Shown piece after piece: positions 7,035-15,901 of a stretch of DNA of 64,000 bases. Position 1 is the stretch's first letter. Each line of letters begins with the position of its first letter. The DNA is taken from assembly GCA_033764075.1 (NCBI GenBank), contig JANRJH010000013.1, positions 124,001 to 188,000 on the forward strand, in the 5' to 3' direction. The notes under the pieces were generated by a model that worked only from the letters and a program-made list of their open reading frames with translations, ran no database searches and was not told the origin of the DNA. The position numbers and the translations under genes were made by a program. Source of the stretch: M3007 sp033764075 (lineage in GTDB: Bacteria; Bacteroidota; Bacteroidia; Chitinophagales; Saprospiraceae).

Positions 7035-8393
7035 CTAAAGCGATTGAATAAGGTCGTAGTGCGACACCACGTGCATACCGCCGGAACGGTCCTGCACCAC
7101 CACCGCCGGAATCTGCTTGCTGAGGTAATGGTTGAGCTGGCTGATCGGCAGATCTTCCTGTACCACCGGGAACGCTGCGCCCATCACATCGGTCATGGTC
7201 CGTTCGGCGTTGTTCATGGGGTTGTCGAGCAGGAAGTGGAGCACCTGGGTCTCGGTGATGGAGCCTACCATATTTTCACCGGACAGCACAGGGAGCTGGC
7301 TCACGTCGTAGCTTTTCATCAGGTTGAATGCGTGGCGCACCGTATCGGTCACCTGTACGGAGATGAACCGTCGGTCTTTTTTGCGGGCGATCAGGTCGCT
7401 CACTTTGAGTTCTGTTTCCAGGAAGCCGCGCTCGCGCATCCAGTCGTCGTTGTAAATTTTCCCCACATAACGGCTGCCGTGGTCGTGAAAAATGATCACA
7501 ACAACATCGTCTTTGGTCAGTTCGCCGCGCAATTGCCACAGGGCGCCGATGGCGCTGCCGGCCGAGTACCCCAGCAGCAAGCCTTCCTCGCGCGCCAGGC
7601 GCCGGGCCCACAGGGCGGCGTCTTTGTCCGTCACTTTTTCGAACCGGTCGATCAGGGAAAAATCGACGTTCTCCGGCAGGATGTCTTCACCGATGCCTTC
7701 GGTGATGTACGGGTAAATCTCCTTGGGGTCGAACACCCCCGTCTCGTGGTATTTTTTAAACACAGAGCCGTAAGTATCGGCGCCCCATACCTTGATGTTC
7801 GGGTTTTGTTCCTTCAGGTATCTGGCGGTGCCGGACACGGTGCCGCCGGTGCCGACGCCGACGACGAGGTGGGTGATCTTGCCGCCGGTCTGGTCCCATA
7901 TTTCCGGCCCGGTGGATTCGTAGTGGGCCTGCCGGTTCGACAGGTTGTCGTACTGATTGCACCAGAAGGAGTTGGGGATTTCCTGGCTCAGCCGACGGGC
8001 CACAGAATAATAAGAGCGCGGGTCGTCGGGCTCCACGTTGGTGGGGCACACGATCACCTCCGCCCCGACCGCCTTGAGCAGGTCGATCTTTTCCTTGCTC
8101 TGCTTGTCGGTGGTGGTAAAAATGCAGCGGTACCCGCGCACGGCGCCCACCAGGGCCAGTCCCATGCCGGTGTTTCCGGAAGTGCATTCAATGATGGTGC
8201 CGCCGGGCTTCAGGTCGCCACGCGCTTCGGCGTCGTCAATCATCTTGACGGCCATACGGTCTTTGATCGAATGGCCGGGGTTAAACGTTTCCACTTTGGC
8301 CAAAATGAGCCCGGGAATACCCGCAGCCAGTTTATTAATTTTCACCAGCGGGGTGTTCCCGATGGTTCCCAGGATGTTTTCCTTGTATTGCAT
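7035..8393 (-). CDS. Cystathionine beta-synthase (PLP enzyme with two CBS domains)
   Basis: A 452-residue protein. The N-terminal PLP fold shows IGNTPLVKINKL, the PLP lysine K44 in GHSIKDRM, the substrate loop TSGNTGMGLA, and the phosphate-binding GVGTGGTVSGTA; EGLLLGYSAGSA follows. Residues ~335-450 carry a pair of CBS domains (VSDLIARKKDRRFISVQVTD..., TMTDVMGAAFPVV...). This layout matches cystathionine beta-synthase, which condenses serine and homocysteine; a cysteine synthase with regulatory CBS domains is the alternative. ATG at 8393 is used because it starts the conserved MQYKENILGTIGNTPLV segment; the frame extends further upstream without homology. The SET-domain gene follows on the same strand. 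Confidence 0.93.
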   Translation of the reverse strand: MQYKENILGTIGNTPLVKINKLAAGIPGLILAKVETFNPGHSIKDRMAVKMIDDAEARGDLKPGGTIIECTSGNTGMGLALVGAVRGYRCIFTTTDKQSKEKIDLLKAVGAEVIVCPTNVEPDDPRSYYSVARRLSQEIPNSFWCNQYDNLSNRQAHYESTGPEIWDQTGGKITHLVVGVGTGGTVSGTARYLKEQNPNIKVWGADTYGSVFKKYHETGVFDPKEIYPYITEGIGEDILPENVDFSLIDRFEKVTDKDAALWARRLAREEGLLLGYSAGSAIGALWQLRGELTKDDVVVIIFHDHGSRYVGKIYNDDWMRERGFLETELKVSDLIARKKDRRFISVQVTDTVRHAFNLMKSYDVSQLPVLSGENMVGSITETQVLHFLLDNPMNNAERTMTDVMGAAFPVVQEDLPISQLNHYLSKQIPAVVVQDRSGGMHVVSHYDLIQSL

Positions 8394-8607
8394 GTACGTG
8401 GTTTTGCGAAAGGTATACGCGTGTAGCGGTTGTCTCCCGGTGGCAAAATCTGTTTTTTTTCCGTTCGGGTAATTGTTTAGCAAACGATTGCCCGTTTCAT
8501 TGCATCTTTGAAACGGCGAATGAACGGTCTGTCATCAGCAACCAATTACAGCCGGTTATGGCTTCAATCCGCTGCAAAAATACGAACTTAAAACCTACCG
8601 TCATAAA

Positions 8608-11600
8608 ATGAAAACACTCCAATTATTACCACTCCTGCTGTTGTCATTCGCTGTTCGTCCGTCTTTTGCTCAAGATATTGTATTAACTTATACCAACAGC
8701 AACGCGCTGTATGTGTGCGGCACCGACACTTTTTTTATTCAAATCCGGAACAACAGTACAACATCGACCGGAACAGGTGTACTCAACCTGACGTTGCCCA
8801 CCGGCCTTACGTATGTGGCGGGCAGCGCTGCCGGCCTCCTGGAGGTGAACATAACCGACCTTGCCGCTCCGGTCTTTGCCGTCCCCGACATCGCCCAGGG
8901 AACAGTCGTTCCGTTTCACATCTTGCTGACAGCCAACTGCGACGCAGCCGAAGCCCTCGACGACGGCCGACTTTTTCAGATCGGCGCCCAGTATCAGTCG
9001 GCGGCGGGCAGTGCCGGCGTGCTCACCGCTCCTTTACCGGTGGAAACGGGCCTGTTGCTCATCACCGGAATCCAGGATGCGCTGATGACCGGCGAAAAAG
9101 GCGATACCCTGGTGCGCACGATTCGGGTGAAAAATACCCGCCTGGGTAAAATCGGGCGCATCTTTTTGCAGGATGACTATCAACCCGGTATGTTCATTTT
9201 CGAGGTTTCCGGCGCCGGCGTACAAAACCTGCAGGCCGGCCGGGCAGAGGCGCAATTCGATGGCGGATACATCGCGCAATTTGGAAACGGAGACCCCTGG
9301 CTTGATTTGAATGAAGAAATGACGGTGTTGGAAAAAATCGCGATAGACGACTGCGGCAATCCGGTAGTGAACAACCTCTCCCGCATTCGCCTGGGTTGGG
9401 GCTGCGACGTACAACGCCAGTGCCGGTACGACAGCGCCCTGGCGACGGTGCAAATCCGGCCGTACACCCGGGTTCCCGCCATCGACATCCGGGGAAACCT
9501 GCAACTCACCAAAGGGGGCTGCGGGCAGTCGCCCGCCCGCCAGGAAGTGCTGGTCATCAACAGTGGAACGGGTGAAGGAAAAAATGTTCTGCTGCAAATT
9601 GCCTTGTCGGAATCGGGCCGAAACGGGATCGTACCGGGAACCTTTCAACTACGCACAAAGGGGCAAACTACCTCGATCACGCCCAACCTGACCACCAACA
9701 CCACCTTCCCGGATTGTGGCCTGAGCCTCGCGTTTTCAGGTGCAACGATCATTGTACCCACCGTTCCAGCCCAGGACACCGTGGTTTTGTCGTTTGAGGT
9801 GGTCACCTGCGCCGACTCCTGTTATGTGCCCCGGTTTTTTCTACTCGGAAACTACTTCTACCAGCGACTTTGCCCGCAGGAAAACATCTCCAAAACATTC
9901 AAGATTACGGCAGACACCCTGCTGAACCGCTTCTCGGCAGCGCCACTGGTGGACCTGAATGCCTGCCTGCAAAGTGGCCAATCCTATACGTACGCGTTTG
10001 CGGTGAATAGTCCGCAGTTGCTGGACGACGACGGGTTCCTGGTGATCGACCTGACGCTCCCGCGAGGCCTGTCCCTCGACACGACCTGCACCGGCACGCT
10101 GAGCATCAGTGGCCAGCCGGCCTTCCGCCTGACAAACCTGTTGCAGTCGGACAGCAGCAGTCTGGTCCAGGCAGCTTTCAAGCTGCCCCTGCCGGCCGAC
10201 ACCGGCCGGATGCTGTTTTGTATCCGGTACGACTGCCTGCCCGACATGCCCTGCACATCACCCTACCCCGAGATGGTGCCCGGCGTAAAAGTCACCTTAC
10301 CCATACCGGTGGACACCAGCTGCATGGACGGCATTTGTCTCCTGGAAGCTGCTTACCACGCGGGTATCGCGCCCGACCTGGCTTCGCTTGGCTGTTCATT
10401 TGGCATTTGTGGTGTTTTCCCGGTTTATGTGAATACCGATTGCCTGGTTTTGTCGGATTCATCGTCCAGCAACCCTCCGGAGCTGGACGGCGTGGTGAGT
10501 TGGTCTTTCGATACCTACCGCATCAACACCGGCTTCCGCGACGACGACGACGACCGGGCTGCCGACGCCCTGATTCCACCGACGCCCGCGCTGACGCGAC
10601 TCGACCGGTACATACCCGGCGATACGATGCGCGTAGCGCTTCGTGCAACCGTGGTGGACGGCAACGTGACGACGCTGCCCCGCCACATCTGGCACGAGGT
10701 GGTGCAAAGCGACATGCAGGCGCCCCCGGAAGCGTTTGATGTGGAGGATGCACAGGCCCGATTTACCAACCGATCATCCATCCGTTGGGTGGGCAGCAAC
10801 CTGTTGGTGGAATATGCCGACGGCGCCACTGCCTCGTGCCCGTTGTTGGACTCGTTTTTCGCGATCGACCAGCTGTTTTTCCGCTTCATTCCAGTCAATG
10901 TGCTCCCTACCCCGCCCATTGACCAGTTGGTTACCATGCGGCACACTTTTGTGGTGTACACCACGGAACTGTACCACCAAGGTTGCCTGCCCCGGCCCAG
11001 TTTGGCGCCCGGGGATCGGGTTACGGTGTACACCGATTTTAAGATCGGGGTAAACTACATACCGTTTACCCAAATCGAGCCCAAACCGGCACTGGTGAAT
11101 TTCAGAACCGCCGTGGATCTCATTCCGGAGTATTTCGCCTGGAACCTGCACCCTTTCGATTCCAGCGAATATTCCGGGTATCGGCTGACCCGCGAGGGCA
11201 ATCAAATGGGCATCCAGCCCTGCACAACGTCTACCACCGTTCGGCCTTTTGCCGCAGGCATTGAACTGGCCCGAAACAACTTTTTTCCGTTTGAGGTCAG
11301 GCCGCTGATGTCCATCGAAAACCACTACCTGACAACGCCCCCGGGGCTGGTTCCAGTGGATGCACAGTTGTTCAGCCTGATATTCCAGGACAGTACACCG
11401 GCAAGGTCTGCCGGACCGCTCCCGTTTGAACCGCTGGGCGACCGGATGCGCATGGATTTTTCCAGTGTGTTTCTGCCGCCACTGGACGAGGGTTTTTTCC
11501 TGAAGGCCGGTTTCGTGATGGGTTCCGATTGTTATTTTTTCCGGCCCGACTCGTCGGATCAATACACAGATTACCGATTCACCGGTTGTTTGCGTGAGCC

Positions 11601-14529
11601 GAACCTGTTGTCCGACACCATACAGAATGCCGTCGGCTATCTGGCCGGTGTCCCGCGTATTTTCGTCGACACACTCAATACGGATTTGCTGACTTCCGAG
11701 CGGTATTTTGCGTACACATTCGACCTGAGAAACATTGCGGCACCACAGGCCAAAAATGTCTGGCTCTCTGCCGTAGCGCCCTCCGGGCTGATGTCCGACT
11801 TCAAATTGCTGGACAAGGCGAGCGGACAGGAGATACCCTTTAGCAACGGCGTCGCCCAAATCGGGCAGATGAACAGTTTTTCCAAATTGGAACTGCAACT
11901 CAGCGGGCTGAACAGCAATTGCGAAAACGATTCCCTGTTGTTGATCTACGGATTTGGTTGCGATCCGGTGACCGGGCTGGATGACCCGGGCATCTGCGCG
12001 ATCGACACACTGGTGCTTTATGTCCGGCTGCTGAACCCGGAACTTGAGCTGGATGTGCTCGAAGAAGGCGCCGTAGACCTGTGCGACACCTCCGAATATT
12101 ACGTATTTGAGGTGTATAACGCCAAATTTGGCTTTGCCTATGACGTCCAGGCCACCGTGCAATTGCCGCCCGGGATCAGCGTTTTGCCTGGTACAGCGCA
12201 GATTTCATACCCGGCCGGCGCCCCCTTTGTGGATCTGGCCGACCCGTCGGTTTTGCCCGGCAATGTATACTACTGGGCCATCGACTCGCTGCCGACACCT
12301 TTGGGCAGTGCCGGACTGCCGGGCATAGACCTGGCTCCTGCGCATACCTTCCGCATCCGGTTGCGTTTGACGGCCGCCTGTGGGGCCGTTTCCGACGCAC
12401 AGCCGGTATTCGGCGCCACCGGCCGGGAGCCTTGCGGACGGCCCGCCAATACGCTGAACAAACCCGGACGGGAGATTAACATCAACGGCCTGGATGCCAA
12501 CTATGCGGTGTTTGCGGGCCTGAGCGTACCCGGCGGCATTACCTGCGGCGAACCCTTTACCGTTCAGGTAAGGCTGGATGTGGTCGGGACACCGGGTGGA
12601 AACGACAGCATATATATCCTGCTGCCCGAAGGAATTGGTTTTCTGGAATACCTGCCGGGGGTGAATGCGTATCCAGGCGGACCAGACATATTCGGCGACC
12701 TGGTTCGGCTACCCCTGTTGACTGTGGCCGGCACGGTTGCGTTCGACCTGGTGTTGCTGGCACAAAGCGATGCCCCCTGCCTGGACCCCGTGCTGCGCGT
12801 TCAGGCCCGTCAGGTGGCCAACGCCTTCTGCCCGACAGCCGGCGACACTTGCAACGTGTACGTAGCCACCGGAGAAGCCGTCAGCGTGCTGACCATTGCG
12901 CGCCCGCAGCTATCCGTCGCCGGTAGCAAGGCGACAGCCGGTGTCAACGGACAGATCGGCGTTTCCGTGACCGTTAAAAACGACGGCACGGTAGCCGCCG
13001 GAGAGGTCCGCGCCGTCATCGTACTGGATCAAAACGGCAACGGGCAGCCGGACGCCGGCGAGCCGGTGTTGGGCCAAACGGTGACTTCGGGGCCGCTGCT
13101 GCCCGGCGGGCTGTCCAACCTGGATGTATCTGTGACAGCGTCGCCTGCCGACTGGTGCCGACTGCTGGTGGTGTTGCCCGGCGAAGGCAATTGCCGCTGT
13201 GCGGATGTTGCTGCGCCGTTGCACCTGCTGGAAACGGCGCTCCAAAACATAGACAGCTGCCATGTGGTTCCGATAGCCCTGGGCGTGGACAGCCTGCCGG
13301 GCTATGCCTGGAGTTGGCTGCCCACCACGGGCCTTGGCTGCGTGAACTGTGCACAAACGATATTTACACCTGCGCCGGGCACACCCGCCGGCAGCACATT
13401 CCTGTATTCCCTTCTGCAAACCCAGGGCGACTGCCGGATCACGCACACGTTCGAACTGACGCTCGGTTTCTCGGCCAGGGCCACCGCTGCCGCCGAGGCA
13501 ATCTGTCGGGGCTCCTCAACCCAACTTCAGGCGTTTCCCGCCGGGCAGACCTACGCGTGGGCCGGGCCGGGTATCCTTGACCCCGGATCGCCGCAACAAA
13601 CGGTTGCCCCCGATCAGACGTCCACGTACACGGTGCGCATCACCAGCGCGTCCGGGTGCACGGTGCTGGACACGCTGCTGCTGACGGTCAACCTGCCGGA
13701 CTCCCTTAGCCTGCCGGCGCTGTCTACCTGCCAGGGTACGCCCGTAAACGTGAACGGATTCATGACCGACTCGGCCGGGCTGTATTGCCGCCGGCTGACC
13801 AATGGCGCGGGTTGCGACAGCCTGATTTGCCAAACCCTTACGGTACTGCCCACGCTCGCCACGGCTGACATGCGCCCGTTTTGTGCGGGTGACACCCTTA
13901 CGCTGTTCGACACCCTGCTGACGGAAACCGGCACCGTTTGCCGAACCTTCACCGGCGTTAATGGTTGCGACAGCATCCACTGCGTCACCGGAACTGCCCT
14001 CCCCCGCCCTGCTTTGGCAGACCCGGACACTTTTTTCATCGACTACGGCACTCCCATTACGCTCACCGGACCCGACGGATTCCAGCAATATGCGTGGCAG
14101 CCCCCTGACCCCGCCTGTCCGGGTTGCCAGACCCTGACCGTTCAACCCGACACCGCCGGCTTGTACTTGTTTACCTTGACCGTGACCGACACGAACGGTT
14201 GCACCGCCCAGTCAACTTACCGTGTGCTGATGGCCCCCCCCTGCGATCCGTCGCGGGTGAACATACCCAATGCATTTACCCCGGATAATGGTGACGGACT
14301 AAACGATGTGTTCCGTCCGGTGCCTTCCGAGGGTTCTGAGGTAATCAGCAGCCTCACCATTTACAGCCGCTGGGGCGAAAAAGTGTACGAAGGGAGCGGC
14401 CCGAATGCCGCCTGGGACGGAACGGTGAACGGCAAGCCGGCCCCTGCAGACGTGTACGTGTACATCCTGATTGTGGGCTGTCCGGACGGAACGGAACGGT
14501 TTACCGGCGATGTGACCCTGTTGCGTTGA
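8608..14529 (+). CDS. Giant secreted protein with T9SS type B sorting domain (gliding-motility-associated C-terminal domain)
   Basis: A 1973-residue exported protein. Residues 1-21 form a signal peptide ending SFAQD. Most of the body consists of beta-rich repeats of the DUF11/CARDB kind, with many Asn/Thr/Cys-rich strands (TSTGTGVLNLTLPTGLTYV, AGEVRAVIVLDQNGNGQPDAGEP). Residues ~1660-1880 carry short cysteine-containing repeats (NGAGCDSLICQTLTV, NGVNGCDSIHCVT type) and PKD-like segments. The end is the type B type-IX secretion sorting domain: NIPNAFTPDNGDGLNDVFRP, LTIYSRWGEKVYEG, WDGTVNGKPAPADVYVYIL. It should cross the outer membrane by T9SS and be released or surface-bound. No enzymatic domain was recognised. 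An adhesin or matrix protein is a reasonable guess, not shown. Confidence 0.9.
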   Translation: MKTLQLLPLLLLSFAVRPSFAQDIVLTYTNSNALYVCGTDTFFIQIRNNSTTSTGTGVLNLTLPTGLTYVAGSAAGLLEVNITDLAAPVFAVPDIAQGTVVPFHILLTANCDAAEALDDGRLFQIGAQYQSAAGSAGVLTAPLPVETGLLLITGIQDALMTGEKGDTLVRTIRVKNTRLGKIGRIFLQDDYQPGMFIFEVSGAGVQNLQAGRAEAQFDGGYIAQFGNGDPWLDLNEEMTVLEKIAIDDCGNPVVNNLSRIRLGWGCDVQRQCRYDSALATVQIRPYTRVPAIDIRGNLQLTKGGCGQSPARQEVLVINSGTGEGKNVLLQIALSESGRNGIVPGTFQLRTKGQTTSITPNLTTNTTFPDCGLSLAFSGATIIVPTVPAQDTVVLSFEVVTCADSCYVPRFFLLGNYFYQRLCPQENISKTFKITADTLLNRFSAAPLVDLNACLQSGQSYTYAFAVNSPQLLDDDGFLVIDLTLPRGLSLDTTCTGTLSISGQPAFRLTNLLQSDSSSLVQAAFKLPLPADTGRMLFCIRYDCLPDMPCTSPYPEMVPGVKVTLPIPVDTSCMDGICLLEAAYHAGIAPDLASLGCSFGICGVFPVYVNTDCLVLSDSSSSNPPELDGVVSWSFDTYRINTGFRDDDDDRAADALIPPTPALTRLDRYIPGDTMRVALRATVVDGNVTTLPRHIWHEVVQSDMQAPPEAFDVEDAQARFTNRSSIRWVGSNLLVEYADGATASCPLLDSFFAIDQLFFRFIPVNVLPTPPIDQLVTMRHTFVVYTTELYHQGCLPRPSLAPGDRVTVYTDFKIGVNYIPFTQIEPKPALVNFRTAVDLIPEYFAWNLHPFDSSEYSGYRLTREGNQMGIQPCTTSTTVRPFAAGIELARNNFFPFEVRPLMSIENHYLTTPPGLVPVDAQLFSLIFQDSTPARSAGPLPFEPLGDRMRMDFSSVFLPPLDEGFFLKAGFVMGSDCYFFRPDSSDQYTDYRFTGCLREPNLLSDTIQNAVGYLAGVPRIFVDTLNTDLLTSERYFAYTFDLRNIAAPQAKNVWLSAVAPSGLMSDFKLLDKASGQEIPFSNGVAQIGQMNSFSKLELQLSGLNSNCENDSLLLIYGFGCDPVTGLDDPGICAIDTLVLYVRLLNPELELDVLEEGAVDLCDTSEYYVFEVYNAKFGFAYDVQATVQLPPGISVLPGTAQISYPAGAPFVDLADPSVLPGNVYYWAIDSLPTPLGSAGLPGIDLAPAHTFRIRLRLTAACGAVSDAQPVFGATGREPCGRPANTLNKPGREININGLDANYAVFAGLSVPGGITCGEPFTVQVRLDVVGTPGGNDSIYILLPEGIGFLEYLPGVNAYPGGPDIFGDLVRLPLLTVAGTVAFDLVLLAQSDAPCLDPVLRVQARQVANAFCPTAGDTCNVYVATGEAVSVLTIARPQLSVAGSKATAGVNGQIGVSVTVKNDGTVAAGEVRAVIVLDQNGNGQPDAGEPVLGQTVTSGPLLPGGLSNLDVSVTASPADWCRLLVVLPGEGNCRCADVAAPLHLLETALQNIDSCHVVPIALGVDSLPGYAWSWLPTTGLGCVNCAQTIFTPAPGTPAGSTFLYSLLQTQGDCRITHTFELTLGFSARATAAAEAICRGSSTQLQAFPAGQTYAWAGPGILDPGSPQQTVAPDQTSTYTVRITSASGCTVLDTLLLTVNLPDSLSLPALSTCQGTPVNVNGFMTDSAGLYCRRLTNGAGCDSLICQTLTVLPTLATADMRPFCAGDTLTLFDTLLTETGTVCRTFTGVNGCDSIHCVTGTALPRPALADPDTFFIDYGTPITLTGPDGFQQYAWQPPDPACPGCQTLTVQPDTAGLYLFTLTVTDTNGCTAQSTYRVLMAPPCDPSRVNIPNAFTPDNGDGLNDVFRPVPSEGSEVISSLTIYSRWGEKVYEGSGPNAAWDGTVNGKPAPADVYVYILIVGCPDGTERFTGDVTLLR

Positions 14530-14582
14530 CAGGCGCCGGCCTGACAATAACAACCCATGCAAGGGTGTGTCTTAAAAATGGG

Positions 14583-14590
14583 TACTTTTG
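14583..14590 (+). promoter_or_regulatory. Putative -7 box TACTTTTG
   Basis: An exact TAnnTTTG match with transcription expected near 14597, only about a dozen bases before the ATG at 14609. No good -33 box was found. Confidence 0.45.
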
Positions 14591-14608
14591 CGGCACAAAA
14601 GCGGCAAA

Positions 14609-15667
14609 ATGATCCAGCCAAACGAGCCGAACACTTCTGGGACCACCGATCCCTCATCCTTGCATGCAGAAGGTTCTTCCGCTGCGCTTCCATCCGCAGA
14701 CCGGCAGGCCATCAAGCCTTCGTTTATTTCTGTGGTGGGCGTCGTGCAGCAGCAGGCACAGACGGCCCTGCTGAGTGCATGGCTGCAAAATTTGTATCGC
14801 GAGTTGCGTGCCAACTTCAGCCATTTTGAATTTATACTGGTGAACAACCACTGCGAAGCAGGGGCGTTGGATGCTGTCATAAAACCCCTTCCGGAAGACC
14901 TGCGCAAAAATATCTTTGTCCTGAATCTGAGCGCACCCGTTTTGCGCGACAATGCTATCCTGGCCGGCCTGGACCGTGCCAACGGCGATTACACGGTCGT
15001 TTTTGAGTACCAGTTCAACGATAGTGCATCCTTGCTGACGGAGATGTGGGCGCGCTGCCAACAAGGCTACGACATCGTGTACTTGCGTGGCCGTGAGCAC
15101 CGCCAACCCTGGAGCCGAAGCTTATTGTACAGCGTTTTTTACGCGGTAATGGCCCGCTATTCCGGTCTGCGTCTCGACACCAGGGCACACCATACCCGGA
15201 TGATCAGCCGCCGCGCGCTCAACTCCCTGTTGCGACTGCGCGAAAATAGCCATTATCTGAAAGCCAACTACGCCCTGGTGGGGTACAACACGACGGCCAT
15301 TGATGTGCCCCAACCGCTGGAACCGGAACCGGGCAGTTCGTTTGGGGCCCAGTTCCGCAATGCGTTGGTAGCTGTGACCTCCTTTACCACTTTTTTGCGC
15401 AGCCTGATGCTCTGGATCTTTCTGGGGTCGGTGTTGGTAGCCGGTATTACTATTGTAAACGCCGTGAAAGTCAAACTCACCAACGTGGACATTTTTGGCG
15501 ACTACCACGAAACCCTCAGCGGCTGGGCTTTTCTGGTGGTGCTGATGTCTGTATTTTTTGCCATAACCTGCCTCAACCTGTACGTGATGTCGATCTACCT
15601 GTCCAATATCTACACCGAACTGAAAAGCCGGCCTCCGTATATTATTGAGTCGGTGAAGCGGTTTTAA
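14609..15667 (+). CDS. Glycosyltransferase family 2-like membrane protein
   Basis: A protein of about 352 residues with an N-terminal GT-A-like domain (FISVVGVVQQQAQTALLSAWLQNLYRELRANFSHFEFILVNNHC, then LDRANGDYTVVFEYQFNDSA, where a DxD is expected) and two C-terminal membrane helices (LMLWIFLGSVLVAGITIVNA; AFLVVLMSVFFAITCLNLYVMSIYL). The architecture is that of DPM1/GtrB/ArnC-like polyisoprenyl-phosphate glycosyltransferases. The acidic metal motif is poorly preserved (FEYQFND), so activity or donor is uncertain. An in-frame TTG at 14588 overlaps the putative promoter, so ATG at 14609 is preferred. The TAA stop at 15665-15667 is directly followed by heptamer array 4. Confidence 0.8.
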   Translation: MIQPNEPNTSGTTDPSSLHAEGSSAALPSADRQAIKPSFISVVGVVQQQAQTALLSAWLQNLYRELRANFSHFEFILVNNHCEAGALDAVIKPLPEDLRKNIFVLNLSAPVLRDNAILAGLDRANGDYTVVFEYQFNDSASLLTEMWARCQQGYDIVYLRGREHRQPWSRSLLYSVFYAVMARYSGLRLDTRAHHTRMISRRALNSLLRLRENSHYLKANYALVGYNTTAIDVPQPLEPEPGSSFGAQFRNALVAVTSFTTFLRSLMLWIFLGSVLVAGITIVNAVKVKLTNVDIFGDYHETLSGWAFLVVLMSVFFAITCLNLYVMSIYLSNIYTELKSRPPYIIESVKRF

Positions 15668-15788
15668 GGGTAGTCGGTAGTCGGTAGTCGGCGGTCGGTA
15701 GTCGGCGGTCGGTAGTCGGTAGTCGGTAGTCGGCGGTCGGTAGTCGGCGGTCGGTGGTTGGTGGTTGGTGGTTGGTGGTTGGTGGTTG
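15668..15788. repeat. Direct heptamer array 4 (GTAGTCG / GCGGTCG / GTGGTTG)
   Basis: About seventeen tandem 7-bp units start right after the GT2 stop codon: GTAGTCG and GCGGTCG alternating irregularly, then five perfect GTGGTTG units. Unlike arrays 1-3 there is no long complementary arm; only a short CGACAACCAACG remnant lies at about 15855. It separates two genes on the same strand. Confidence 0.92.
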
Positions 15789-15823
15789 GTGCCAAATTTA
15801 GTCCAAAGGCCATGCGCCATCTT

Positions 15824-15858
15824 ATTCCGCATTCCGCACTCCGCATTCCGCATTCGAC
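15824..15858. repeat. ATTCCGC heptamer array
   Basis: Five tandem 7-bp units, ATTCCGC x2, ACTCCGC, ATTCCGC, ATTCGAC, lie between array 4 and mqnE. This is the reverse complement of the GCGGAAT unit seen at 3120-3136. Confidence 0.85.
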
Positions 15859-15901
15859 AACCAACGCCAGATTCTTCTGTTTTACGATAAATTATCAAGG
15901 T

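Noticed and set aside
7026..8426. 466-codon plus-strand open frame
   Set aside because: It lies antisense to cystathionine beta-synthase and its translation has no protein-like motifs; the minus strand carries all family motifs.
10774..12162. 462-codon minus-strand open frame
   Set aside because: Shadow of the giant secreted protein; GC-rich coding DNA leaves long antisense frames.
14530..14560. Terminator after the giant gene
   Set aside because: CAGGC-GCCG-GCCTG forms only a 5-bp stem and has no T-tract.
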